A stretch of DNA of 64,000 nucleotides, taken from Sphingomonas sp. Leaf242. GTDB taxonomy: Bacteria > Pseudomonadota > Alphaproteobacteria > Sphingomonadales > Sphingomonadaceae. The position numbers were made by a program, and so were the translations under genes. Positions 34,831 to 43,087 of this stretch are shown one piece after another (within the stretch, counting starts at the first letter, position 1; the number at the start of each line of letters is the position of its first letter). The stretch spans positions 194,972 to 258,971 of the forward strand of contig NZ_LMLW01000001.1 in NCBI RefSeq assembly GCF_001422045.1. Reading direction: 5' to 3'. The notes under the pieces were generated by a model, which saw nothing but the letters and a program-made list of their open reading frames with translations, had not been told where the DNA came from and did no database searches.

Positions 34831-35579
34831 GAACCCGAAACGCCGCCCGCAGGCGCGTCATGATCGTGCTGCCACAGCGCGATGTCCTCCGGTCGGTCGA
34901 TCTCCTGCCAGTGGACATTCCCTGCGATCCGCACCGCGCGGACGCCGACGGTCTCCGCGACCCGGCGGACGACGGCGTGATGATAAGCGTGGATGCCATC
35001 CTCCTCGCCGATCACCGCGCGCAACGCCTCGGCATACGCGCCGCCGCCGGTCGACACGATCAGCCCGAGCGATCGGTCCGTCGCCTGGTGCCCGACCAGA
35101 TGCTTGCCCACCGCGACGACGGTTTCGCCATTCGCTTCGACCAGCATGTCGTCGAGCCCCGGCGTCACCAGCGGCTCGATGACCAGCTTCACGCCCGATC
35201 CCGGATCGACGCCCCGATCGGCCAATGCGGCGCGCAAAATCGCCGCGTCGAACAACGTGTCGCCATTCATTAGCGTGAACGGTCCTTCGAGATAGGCCCG
35301 CGACGCCCATACGCTGCCGATGCTGTTGGCGGCGGACCAGAACGGATTGAACACGAACTCGGTCGGCAGGTCGGACACGCGCGCCGCCAGATGCGCCGCG
35401 ACCTGCTCGATCCGGTAGCCGCCGACGATCACCGCACCATCGAACCCGGCGTCCGCGACCGCGTCGAGCTGATGATCGAGGATCGCACGACCGCCGACCT
35501 GCACGAGGCATTTCGGCGTCGTCAGCGTCAACGGCAGCAGCCGCGATCCGTGACCGGCAGCAAGGATGATGGCCTTCAT
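34827..35579 (-). CDS. Nucleotidylyltransferase (sugar-phosphate or phospho-alcohol type)
   Basis: The 250-residue protein begins MKAIILAAGHGSRLLPLT, the exact nucleotide-binding loop of the family, followed by TPKCLVQVGG with its Lys and the metal-binding Asp in LMNGDTLF. The class includes CTP:phosphocholine cytidylyltransferases and glucose-1-phosphate transferases. It is coupled to the CDP-glycerol transferase-like gene by a four-base overlap and is near a CDP-alcohol phosphotransferase, so it plausibly makes the CDP-activated donor. ATG 35579 is chosen because upstream residues are outside the fold. It is divergent from the MscS gene. Confidence 0.87.
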   Translation of the reverse strand: MKAIILAAGHGSRLLPLTLTTPKCLVQVGGRAILDHQLDAVADAGFDGAVIVGGYRIEQVAAHLAARVSDLPTEFVFNPFWSAANSIGSVWASRAYLEGPFTLMNGDTLFDAAILRAALADRGVDPGSGVKLVIEPLVTPGLDDMLVEANGETVVAVGKHLVGHQATDRSLGLIVSTGGGAYAEALRAVIGEEDGIHAYHHAVVRRVAETVGVRAVRIAGNVHWQEIDRPEDIALWQHDHDAPAGGVSGS

Positions 35580-35685
35580 GGGCACGGACTTACGCACGAA
35601 GTGTGGCAGGAAAAAAGCTGCCCCGTATCGCAACACCATGCTGCACTGCAGCGGAACATCCGCGGCCACGCACCGTTGCGCCTAC

Positions 35686-36765
35686 ATGCGCATATTCAGA
35701 TCGCTTCACATACCCCATGAATGGGTCTGGCTGGAGAGCGTCGCCGTCGTCGCGGCGGCCGTCCTCGTCGCGTTGATCGCGCATTGGCTGACGATGCGGA
35801 TCGGCGGCCACGCCCAGCGCCGCTCGACCGCCAAGACCGATGGCCTCGTCCTCGCCCGCGTCCGCCGCCCGTTGCGTGCGGTGTTCGTCTCGGTCGCGGT
35901 CGCGTTCGTCGCGCGGATCCTGCCGATGGACAACGATGTCGAGGATTTGTGGAAGCAGTTGCTTGGCTTCCTCGTCCCGGCCTTGCTCGGCTGGCTCGCC
36001 GTCGCGGCGCTGCGCGCGTTCCAGGACGTCATCGAGATCCGCGCCGACATCTCGGTCGAGGACAATCTCCGCGCCAGGCGGAAACGCACCCGTGCGGCGA
36101 TCCTCGGGCGGATTGGGACGTTCTTCATCGTCTTCATCAGCGTCTGCCTGATGCTGCTGAGCGTCCCCGGCATCCGCTCGATCGGCGTCACGCTGATGGC
36201 GTCGGCGGGCATCGCCGGCCTCGTCGTCGGTGCCGCCGCGCAGCCCGCGCTCAAGAACCTGATCGCCGGCGTGCAGATGGCGTTCACCGAGCCTATCCGG
36301 ATCGACGACGTGCTGATCGTCGACGGCGAATGGGGGCGGGTCGAGCAGATCAACCTGACGTTCGTGGTCATCAAGATCTGGGACGAACGCCGCCTCGTCG
36401 TGCCCGTGTCGAAGTTTCTCGAGCAGAGCTTCCAGAACTGGACGCGCGAGACGAGCCAGCTGATGGGGTCGGTGTTCTGGTATCTCGATCCGTCCGCGGA
36501 CGTGCCGCGCCTGCGCGAGAAGCTGGGCGAGATCGTCACGTCGAACCCGCGCTGGGACAAGAGGTTCTACAACCTCCAGGTGACCGACGTGAAGACGGAC
36601 TGCATCGAGTTGCGCGGGCTGATGACCGCCAAGGACGCTGCGATCGCGTTCGATCTGCGCTGCGATGTGCGGGAAGCGTTGTTGAAGTATATCCGCGAGG
36701 AAATGCCCGAAGCGATCCCGCGCAACCGCCTGCTTATGGCGCCCGACCCGGTGGCGCGCCCCTAA
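35686..36765 (+). CDS. Mechanosensitive ion channel, MscS family
   Basis: The 359-residue protein has four N-terminal hydrophobic segments. The pore helix region GIAGLVVGAAAQPALKNLIAGVQMAFTEP (read in parts) matches the MscS TM3 pattern, followed by the beta domain IRIDDVLIVDGEWGRVEQI and VVPVSKFLE. It opens under membrane tension to release solutes during hypo-osmotic shock. Its neighbourhood next to the trehalose operon fits osmotic stress handling. ATG 35686 gives a short cytoplasmic N-terminus; longer in-frame starts exist but read into the promoter of the divergent gene. Confidence 0.92.
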   Translation: MRIFRSLHIPHEWVWLESVAVVAAAVLVALIAHWLTMRIGGHAQRRSTAKTDGLVLARVRRPLRAVFVSVAVAFVARILPMDNDVEDLWKQLLGFLVPALLGWLAVAALRAFQDVIEIRADISVEDNLRARRKRTRAAILGRIGTFFIVFISVCLMLLSVPGIRSIGVTLMASAGIAGLVVGAAAQPALKNLIAGVQMAFTEPIRIDDVLIVDGEWGRVEQINLTFVVIKIWDERRLVVPVSKFLEQSFQNWTRETSQLMGSVFWYLDPSADVPRLREKLGEIVTSNPRWDKRFYNLQVTDVKTDCIELRGLMTAKDAAIAFDLRCDVREALLKYIREEMPEAIPRNRLLMAPDPVARP

Positions 36766-36880
36766 CTCCCCCCTCCCTGGAAGGGAGGGGCCGGGGGTGG
36801 GTCGGCTTCCGCATAGCCCAGGGCGTATTGACACAAACTGGCCAACCCACCCCCAACCCCTCCCTTCCAGGGAGGGGGGC
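36766..36880. repeat. Inverted repeat (CCCCTCCCTGGAAGGGAGGGG type)
   Basis: CCCCCCTCCCTGGAAGGGAGG with GGGGGTGGGTCGG faces CCAACCCACCCCC with CCTCCCTTCCAGGGAGGGGGG. It lies between the convergent MscS and otsA genes, starts right after the MscS stop codon, and probably acts as a terminator. Confidence 0.78.
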
Positions 36881-36918
36881 AAGAAGTTACGCTCTCTACT
36901 ATTCAAAGGGCCAAGAAG

Positions 36919-38307
36919 TCAGGCCTCAACGTGCTCCGGCACCGCCTCGAGCGCCGTAATAAACAACTCGCACCACCACATCACGTCCTCCTTGCGGACG
37001 TTGTCGATCAGCTTCTCCCAGCGTTCCTTCCGCTCGGCCAGCGGCATCTTCAGCGCCCGGTCGATCGCGTCGGACATTTCCTCGGGGCTGTACGGATTGA
37101 CCAGCACCGCATCCTTCAGCTGCGTCGCAGCGCCCGCGAAGTGCGACAGCACCAGCACGCCCGGATCCTCGGGATCCTGCGCCGCGACATATTCCTTCGC
37201 GACCAGGTTCATCCCGTCGCGCAACGGCGTCACCAACCCAACGCGAGCGGCGCGGTAGATCCCCGCCAACACGTCGCGCGGGAACCCCTGGTTGACGTAG
37301 CGGATCGGCGTCCAGTCGATGTCCGAATATTCGCCGTTGATCCGCCCCGACATCGAATCGAGGTTCGCACGAATCTCCTGATACGTGTCGACCTTCTCGC
37401 GCGAAGGCGGCGCGATCTGGAGCATGTAGACCAGCCCACGCCGATCCGGATGCGACCCGAGAAAGCGCTCGTAGCCGGCAAACCGCTCGGCGAGGCCCTT
37501 CGAATAATCGAGCCGGTCGACCCCGACGATCAGGCTGCGACCGGTCGCGGACATGTACATCCGCTCCTTGGCATGCCGCGCCGCGTCGCTGTTCGCCGAC
37601 TTCTCGAAGTCCGCGGTCTCGATCCCGATCGGGGTCGTGATCGCCTTGATCGTGCGGTCGCCGACCGTCACCCAGCCATCCTCGCCGACGATACCGTCGA
37701 GCTGGCTCGTCACGTAATGCAGGAAGCTGTCGAGCCAGTCCTGCGTCTGGAAGCCGATGACATCGTACGCGAACATCGATTCGACCAGCGCACGGTGGCT
37801 CGGCAGCGACAGCAGCATCGCCATCGGCGGCCACGGGATGTGGAGGAAGAACCCGATCTTGTTCTCGACGCCGAGCTTCCGAAGTTCCTGCCCAAGCGGG
37901 ACGTGATGATAGTCGTGGACCCACACCAGATCCTCGGGCTCGATCAACGGCAGCACCGTCTCGGCAAAGCGCTTGTTGACGCGCGCGTAACCGCTCGAGA
38001 AATCGCGTTCGAACTCGGTCAGGTCGATCCGGTAATGGAACAGCGGCCACAAGGTGCGGTTCGCATAGCCATTATAATATTCGTCGAAATCCTGCTCTTC
38101 GAGGTCGATCGTCGCGGTGGTGACGCCCTTGCCCTGCTGGAAATTGATGTGCCCGGTGAAGGTCTCGGTGGTCGATCCCGACCAGCCGAACCATACACCG
38201 CCCTTTTCGCGGAGCGCGGCGAGCAAGGCGACCGCGAGGCCGCCTTGGTTGCCCGAGGGGGCGTCAACCGACTGGACGCGGTTCGAGATGACGACGAGGC
38301 GGCTCAT
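36919..38307 (-). CDS. otsA: Alpha,alpha-trehalose-phosphate synthase
   Basis: The 462-residue GT20 enzyme shows VVISNRV at the start, WFGWSG, VWVHDYHHVPLG, GFFLHIPWPP, VDRLDYSKGL and LRDGMNLVAKEYVA. It makes trehalose-6-phosphate from UDP-glucose and glucose-6-phosphate. Its ATG overlaps the stop of the GH15 gene (ATGA), making it the last gene of otsB-GH15-otsA. The start at 38307 is fixed by the MSRLVVISNRV N-terminus. It contributes to osmotic and desiccation tolerance. Confidence 0.96.
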   Translation of the reverse strand: MSRLVVISNRVQSVDAPSGNQGGLAVALLAALREKGGVWFGWSGSTTETFTGHINFQQGKGVTTATIDLEEQDFDEYYNGYANRTLWPLFHYRIDLTEFERDFSSGYARVNKRFAETVLPLIEPEDLVWVHDYHHVPLGQELRKLGVENKIGFFLHIPWPPMAMLLSLPSHRALVESMFAYDVIGFQTQDWLDSFLHYVTSQLDGIVGEDGWVTVGDRTIKAITTPIGIETADFEKSANSDAARHAKERMYMSATGRSLIVGVDRLDYSKGLAERFAGYERFLGSHPDRRGLVYMLQIAPPSREKVDTYQEIRANLDSMSGRINGEYSDIDWTPIRYVNQGFPRDVLAGIYRAARVGLVTPLRDGMNLVAKEYVAAQDPEDPGVLVLSHFAGAATQLKDAVLVNPYSPEEMSDAIDRALKMPLAERKERWEKLIDNVRKEDVMWWCELFITALEAVPEHVEA

Positions 38308-40100
38308 CGGACGGCACTCCACGGCTTGCTGAGCAGGACCGCGCAATTGATCAGCCCCACCAGCGAATAGGTTTGCGGATAATTGCCCCACAGCTCGCCA
38401 GTATTCGGGTCGATATCTTCCGACAGCAGCCCGGCCGGCGTCCGCCGCGCAACCATCTCGCAGAACAGCGCGCGTGCGTCGGCAGTTCGACCGGTCGCGT
38501 GAAGCGCCTCGATCAGCCAGAAGGTGCAGACGTTGAACGCGGTGTGCGGCAGGCCGAAATCATCCTCGGTCGCGTAACGCAGCATGTGGCTCCCGCGCCG
38601 CAGACCCTCCTCGACCGCCTTGAGCGTCGACTGGAACCGCGGATCGTCGGGCGCGAAGAAGCGCAGGTCGAGCAGCTGGATCAGGCTCGCGTCGAGATCG
38701 TCGCCACCGAACGTCGCCGAGATACGCTGCGTATCCTCGCGCCATGCCGATTGCTCGATCGTGGTGCGAATGGTGTTGGCGCGCTCCTCCCAGAACGTCC
38801 GGCGATCCTCGAGCCCGAGAACCTCCGCCGCGTTCGCAAGCCGGTCGCACGCCGCCCAACACATCGCCGCCGAATAGGTGTGGACGTGCGCCTTGGTGCG
38901 CAGCTCCCACAGGCCAGCGTCGGGCTTGTCGTACGTCTCCCAAGCGCGGTCGCCGACCAGTTCGAGGCTCTTGAAATCCTCCTCGCTCGACATCCGGAAC
39001 AGCCGCTTGTCGAAGAACGCCTGGACGTCGGACAGGATGATCTGGCCGTACGCATCATGCTGGATCTGCTCGTACGCCTGGTTGCCGACGCGGACCGGGC
39101 CCATGCCGCGATAGCCGGGCAGGTCGCTCTCGATCCGCTCGATCAGCGTCGCCTCGCCGCCGACGCCGTAGAGCGGCTGGACATGGCCGCCCTTAGACGC
39201 ATCGACTATGTTGCGCAGATATTCGAGATACCCTTCGAGCACGTCAAGCGCACCCAGCCGGTTCAGCGCCTGCACGGTATAATAGGCGTCGCGGATCCAG
39301 CAGTAGCGATAGTCCCAGTTGCGCTCCGACCCCTCATGCTCGGGGATCGAGGTGGTGAGCGCGGCGACGATCGCGCCGGTCTCCTCGTGCTGGCACAGTT
39401 TCAGCGTGATCGCCGCGCGGATGACGACGTCCTGCCACTCGACCGGCGTCGCGAGGCCGCGCACCCAGTGGCGCCACTCGTCCTTGGTCCGCGACAGCAT
39501 CGCTTCGGCCGCCTCGTGCAACACGCCCGCGAAGCTCTCGTCGGGACCGAGGAACAGGTGCATCTGGCGCTCGAGCCGGAACCAGTTCTCGCCGACGATA
39601 TGCCCGACCGGCGCATCGGTGGTCAGCCGCAGCGTCTGGTCGTCCATCAGGAAACGGATGTGGTTCGAACCCTGCGTGTGCTCGGTCGGCTTCCCCCAGT
39701 TGGTCGCGACCCGCATCCGAACGCGAATGCGCGGCGAGCCGGCTACCGGTTTGACGATCCGCACGAAGCTGGTCGGGCGATAGGTGCGGCCTTCGCGCAC
39801 GAAGCGCGGGCAGAAATCGATCACCTCGACTGCGTTGCCCGCCTCGTCCTCATGACGCGTGACCAGGATCGGCGTGTTGCGGATATAGGCCTGCGTGGTT
39901 TTCGCACCGCCCTCCAGTTCGATCGCCCAGAACCCGGTCTTGGGCGCATCGCCGCCGAGCAGCGCGCAGAACGCGGGGTCGCCGTCTACGCGAGGCACGC
40001 AGCCCCAGACGAACGTGCCGGTCTTGTCGATCAGCGCGGAGACCTGGCAATTGCCGATCGGCCAGAGGTTCATGTCGGCTTTTTGGGTAGGTGCGGTCAT
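38304..40100 (-). CDS. Glycoside hydrolase family 15 protein (glucoamylase/trehalase-like)
   Basis: The 598-residue protein starts MTAPTQKADMNLWPIGNCQ and has SALIDKTGTFVWGCVPRVDG, the usual N-terminal GH15 segment, then HEGSERNWDYRYCWIRDAYY near residue 270, the core (alpha/alpha)6 motif. Bacterial members with this length next to otsA/otsB act on trehalose or alpha-glucans. No signal peptide, so cytoplasmic. It is sandwiched in the trehalose operon by four-base overlaps on both sides, suggesting synthesis and breakdown are co-regulated. Confidence 0.92.
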   Translation of the reverse strand: MTAPTQKADMNLWPIGNCQVSALIDKTGTFVWGCVPRVDGDPAFCALLGGDAPKTGFWAIELEGGAKTTQAYIRNTPILVTRHEDEAGNAVEVIDFCPRFVREGRTYRPTSFVRIVKPVAGSPRIRVRMRVATNWGKPTEHTQGSNHIRFLMDDQTLRLTTDAPVGHIVGENWFRLERQMHLFLGPDESFAGVLHEAAEAMLSRTKDEWRHWVRGLATPVEWQDVVIRAAITLKLCQHEETGAIVAALTTSIPEHEGSERNWDYRYCWIRDAYYTVQALNRLGALDVLEGYLEYLRNIVDASKGGHVQPLYGVGGEATLIERIESDLPGYRGMGPVRVGNQAYEQIQHDAYGQIILSDVQAFFDKRLFRMSSEEDFKSLELVGDRAWETYDKPDAGLWELRTKAHVHTYSAAMCWAACDRLANAAEVLGLEDRRTFWEERANTIRTTIEQSAWREDTQRISATFGGDDLDASLIQLLDLRFFAPDDPRFQSTLKAVEEGLRRGSHMLRYATEDDFGLPHTAFNVCTFWLIEALHATGRTADARALFCEMVARRTPAGLLSEDIDPNTGELWGNYPQTYSLVGLINCAVLLSKPWSAVR

Positions 40101-40876
40101 CGTGTTTCCAACGTGGGTGTTTCCAATATGGCAGCAATCCAGTCTCGAAGTGCGGCAACGTCGTTCAGGCGGTAGGTGGCGGCGGTAGGCCGTTGCTCGC
40201 CGATCAGCACGCCCGCCCCGCCAAGGTCGCGCGCGGCCTCGAACCCGTCCTCGTCGGTGACGTCGTCGCCGAAGAAATACGGCACGCTCCCCGCCATCGC
40301 CGGCGCCGCGATCAGGTTGCGGAGCGCTGCACCCTTGTCGCCGGGGGTGCGCAGCTCGACCATCATCTTGCCGCGCTGAAGCGTGAGGCCGTGGGTGACG
40401 GCGAGGTCTTCGGCAAGGCGGACCGCGGCGGGTTCGAAGTCCGGCGCCATCCGGTAATGCAGCCCCGCGCCGAGGCTCTTGGCTTCGTAGACGAGTCCGT
40501 TGGCGTCGGCGAAGTCGCGGAACGCATCCGCGGCGGCTTCGAGCGAGGCGGGGCGCTCAGCCGCGATATGGCCGTCGTCGGGCGTCCGCGTCTCGGCCCC
40601 GTGGCTGCCCGCGACCGCGAACAGATGCGCGTGGCGCCCGAGCATCGCGTCGAGCTGCGCGATCGAGCGCCCACTGATGATCGCGACGCGACCGGGGAAG
40701 CGCTCGGCGAGCGTATCGAGCGTATCGAGCAGGATCTGGTCGACGACGACCGCATCGGGCGTCGCGGCAAGATCGACGAGCGTCCCGTCGAAATCGAAGA
40801 ACAGGCTCACGGCGTCGGGCACGGCAAGGGGCGGCGCGAGGACATCAGTCGCGGGCTGGCGTTCGGCTAGCATCAT
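40097..40876 (-). CDS. otsB: Trehalose-6-phosphate phosphatase
   Basis: The roughly 259-residue HAD-family enzyme has the nucleophile motif LFFDFDGTLVDLA, motif II IISGRS, GSHGAE, and motif IV FFGDDVTDEDGFE. It dephosphorylates trehalose-6-phosphate. It is the first gene of otsB-GH15-otsA and overlaps GH15 by four bases. The start is uncertain among ATG 40888, 40876 and 40873; 40876 follows AGGG closely. Upstream sequence is repeat-derived and non-coding. Confidence 0.94.
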   Translation of the reverse strand: MMLAERQPATDVLAPPLAVPDAVSLFFDFDGTLVDLAATPDAVVVDQILLDTLDTLAERFPGRVAIISGRSIAQLDAMLGRHAHLFAVAGSHGAETRTPDDGHIAAERPASLEAAADAFRDFADANGLVYEAKSLGAGLHYRMAPDFEPAAVRLAEDLAVTHGLTLQRGKMMVELRTPGDKGAALRNLIAAPAMAGSVPYFFGDDVTDEDGFEAARDLGGAGVLIGEQRPTAATYRLNDVAALRDWIAAILETPTLETR

Positions 40877-40981
40877 CCCTGAACCCATAGCGCTGCCGCA
40901 ACGTTCCGCTGCACTGCAAAATTGGAACGGGTGCGGTTCGAATTTTGGGGCGGGGGAGGGGGCAAGCGCGACCACCCTTCC

Positions 40982-41062
40982 TGTTCTCCCGCGAACGCGG
41001 GAGCCCAGGACCCAGCAGCGCATCGCCCGTAACCCTGGCCCCCCGCCTCCGCGGGGGAACAA
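40982..41062. repeat. Inverted repeat (GTTCTCCCGCGAACGCGGGAG type)
   Basis: TGTTCTCCCGCGAACGCGGGAG faces CCCCCGCCTCCGCGGGGGAACA, the same family as at 33631. Confidence 0.75.
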
Positions 41063-41130
41063 GAAAGGGAGAAGCAGGCATGAACGCTAAGACGTGGCAC
41101 ATTTTCACCACTCACATCGCCGCACCTACC

Positions 41131-41237
41131 ACCACCCCGGCGAAGGCCGGGGCCCAATTGGAAAGGCAGTTGTAATAGTCCACAGTCATTTATTAGCCCG
41201 GTCCGCCCAATTGGGCCCCGGCCTTCGCCGGGGTGGT
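41131..41237. repeat. Inverted repeat (ACCACCCCGGCGAAGGCCGGGG type)
   Basis: ACCACCCCGGCGAAGGCC followed by GGGGCCCAATTGG is mirrored exactly by CCAATTGGGCCCC and GGCCTTCGCCGGGGTGGT about 50 bases on. Related copies occur at 50441, 55812 and 57626. Confidence 0.82.
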
Positions 41238-41257
41238 GTGGATACGAGACATCTCTT

Positions 41258-41354
41258 CGTCATGCCGGGCCCGTTCCGGCATCCACCGTTCCGCACCCTC
41301 AGGACCTAGAGAGAATGCGGCCCTGTGGACCCCGGAACAAGTCCGGGGTGACGG
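41258..41354. repeat. Inverted repeat (CGTCATGCCGGG type)
   Basis: CGTCATGCCGGGCCCGTTCC and GTCCGGGGTGACGG form the ends, with GGCATCCACCGTTCCGC inside. It is related to 10868-10963. Confidence 0.72.
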
Positions 41355-41368
41355 AGGCCAGCAAACCT

Positions 41369-41424
41369 TGTTTCCCCGCGAAGGCGGGGACCCAGACTGG
41401 GCTCCCGCCTTCGCGGGAGAACAA
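41369..41424. repeat. Inverted repeat (GTTTCCCCGCGAAGGCGGGG type)
   Basis: TTGTTTCCCCGCGAAGGCGGG faces CCCGCCTTCGCGGGAGAACAA with a short central CCCAGACTGGG palindrome. It is a compact member of the 33631 family. Confidence 0.75.
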
Positions 41425-41605
41425 AGCAGCGGGGAGTGGTCCACGTCAAACAGCGGATCAAAGTCCCATTGGGATAGAGCCGAGCAAGTCCGCGGTGCCG
41501 GCGCTCGTTGAAGCCCCCCACGCCCCGCCAATCCAACCCACCTGCGACACCTCGCGACACAAAACCGCTGGACTAGCCCCAGCCGCTTGGTCATGCCTGC
41601 CGCCC

Positions 41606-43087
41606 ATGTCCCGCGTCCGCGCCCTCCTCATCGCACCCGTCTCCGCGGCTGCCCTGCTAGCCGGCTGCACCGTCGGCCCGGACTACCACCCCAAGGCCGC
41701 CGCCGAGCTGGGCGTCCCCGACGCCTATTCGGTCACGCCCGAAACCAAGCCCGAAGATCTCACCCGCTGGTGGCAGAAGTTCGACGACCCCGTCCTCGGT
41801 CAGCTCGTCGAGCAGGCCGCCGCCGCCAATCTCGACATCGCACAGTCCGTCGCCCGCCTCCGCCAGGCGCGAGAAAGCCTGCTCCAGAACCGCGCGTCGC
41901 TGCTCCCGACGGTCAGCGGCTCGGCCGGGTACCAGCGCAACGAGAACGTCCGCGGTGGCGGCCGCTCGTTTACGCTACCCGACGGCACCGTCGTCGATAC
42001 CGGCGGCGGCGGCGCCAACAGCTTTACGCTCGGCGCCAGCGCCAGCTACCAGGTCGGCGTGTTCGGCGAGATCCGCCGCACCGTCGAGGCCAGCCGCGCG
42101 GATTACGCCGCGTCCGGCTACGACTACGCCACCGTGCTGATCTCGGTCGAAAGCGAGGTCGCGCGCAACTACGTCCTCGCGCGGCTCTACCAGCAGCAAC
42201 TCGCCAACGCCCGCGCTTCGCTCGCGATCCAGGACGACAATCTCGAGATCGCCGGCTTCCGCGTCCAGGCAGGGCTCGTCTCCAGCGTCGACGCCGAACA
42301 GGCGCGGGCCCAGCGCGCGCAGACCGCCGCGACGATCCCTAGCCTCGACCAGCAATATGCCGCCGCCGTGGCGCGGATCGGCGTGCTGACCGCGCAGGCG
42401 CCCGGCGCGCTCCGGACGATGATGGCGCCCGTGAAGGCGATCCCAACCGGCCCCGCCGCGGTCGGCGTCGGTATCCCCGCCGACACGCTGCGCCAGCGCC
42501 CCGACATTCGTTCCGCCGAGCGCGCACTGGCGGCGGCGACCGCACGGATCGGCGTGGCGAAGGCGCAGCTCTATCCCGCGCTCGCGATCACCGGCAACCT
42601 CAACACCAACGCGACCTCGATCGGCAGCATCGGCGATGCGATCACCGGCAGCCTGTTCGCCGGGCTGACCCAGGCGATCTTCAACGGCGGGCGGTTGCGA
42701 AGCCAGGTCCGCACCAGCGAAGCCGCCGCCGACGGTGCGTTCGCGCTCTACAAGTCGACCGTGCTGACGTCGCTCGAAGACGTCGAGAACGCGGTCGTCG
42801 CGCTTCAGGCCGCGCAGGAACGCGAACGCCAGTTCGCGATCGCGCTCGACGCATCGAACAATTCCGCGATCCTCAGCCGCAGCCAGTACCGCACCGGCCT
42901 CACCGATTTCACCACGCTCAACCAGCAGGAAACCGCGCTTCTGTCCGCCCGCAACGGCGCGACGCAGGCGCGCGCCGATGCCGCCACCGCGCTGATCGCG
43001 CTGTATGCGGCGCTCGGCGGCGGCTGGGATTCGACCGTCATTCCCGAAGCGCCACCGCGTGCGCAGAACACTTCAGAGGCACGCTGA
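41606..43087 (+). CDS. Outer-membrane efflux lipoprotein (NodT/TolC family)
   Basis: The 493-residue protein has a lipoprotein signal with lipobox LLAGC (Cys21), then GPDYHPK, the usual start of NodT-type proteins. Two TolC-like repeats follow; visible segments include WWQKFDDPVLGQLVEQA and ADTLRQRPDIRSAERALAAA. It forms the outer-membrane channel of a tripartite pump. Its stop shares a base with the ATG of the adaptor gene (TGATG), and it leads an operon with adaptor, ATPase and permease. ATG 41606 is fixed by the lipoprotein signal. Confidence 0.93.
   Translation: MSRVRALLIAPVSAAALLAGCTVGPDYHPKAAAELGVPDAYSVTPETKPEDLTRWWQKFDDPVLGQLVEQAAAANLDIAQSVARLRQARESLLQNRASLLPTVSGSAGYQRNENVRGGGRSFTLPDGTVVDTGGGGANSFTLGASASYQVGVFGEIRRTVEASRADYAASGYDYATVLISVESEVARNYVLARLYQQQLANARASLAIQDDNLEIAGFRVQAGLVSSVDAEQARAQRAQTAATIPSLDQQYAAAVARIGVLTAQAPGALRTMMAPVKAIPTGPAAVGVGIPADTLRQRPDIRSAERALAAATARIGVAKAQLYPALAITGNLNTNATSIGSIGDAITGSLFAGLTQAIFNGGRLRSQVRTSEAAADGAFALYKSTVLTSLEDVENAVVALQAAQERERQFAIALDASNNSAILSRSQYRTGLTDFTTLNQQETALLSARNGATQARADAATALIALYAALGGGWDSTVIPEAPPRAQNTSEAR

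Larger units (their letters stand above)
40877..41605. other. Repeat-filled divergent intergenic region
   Basis: About 730 bases between the trehalose operon and the efflux operon with no convincing gene. It holds four palindromic repeats (listed separately) of three different families, so open frames crossing it are likely spurious. Promoters for both operons must lie at its ends. Confidence 0.7.

Noticed and set aside
41315..41605. N-terminal extension of the NodT-type lipoprotein
   Set aside because: It translates palindromic repeats, and a clear lipoprotein signal starts at 41606.
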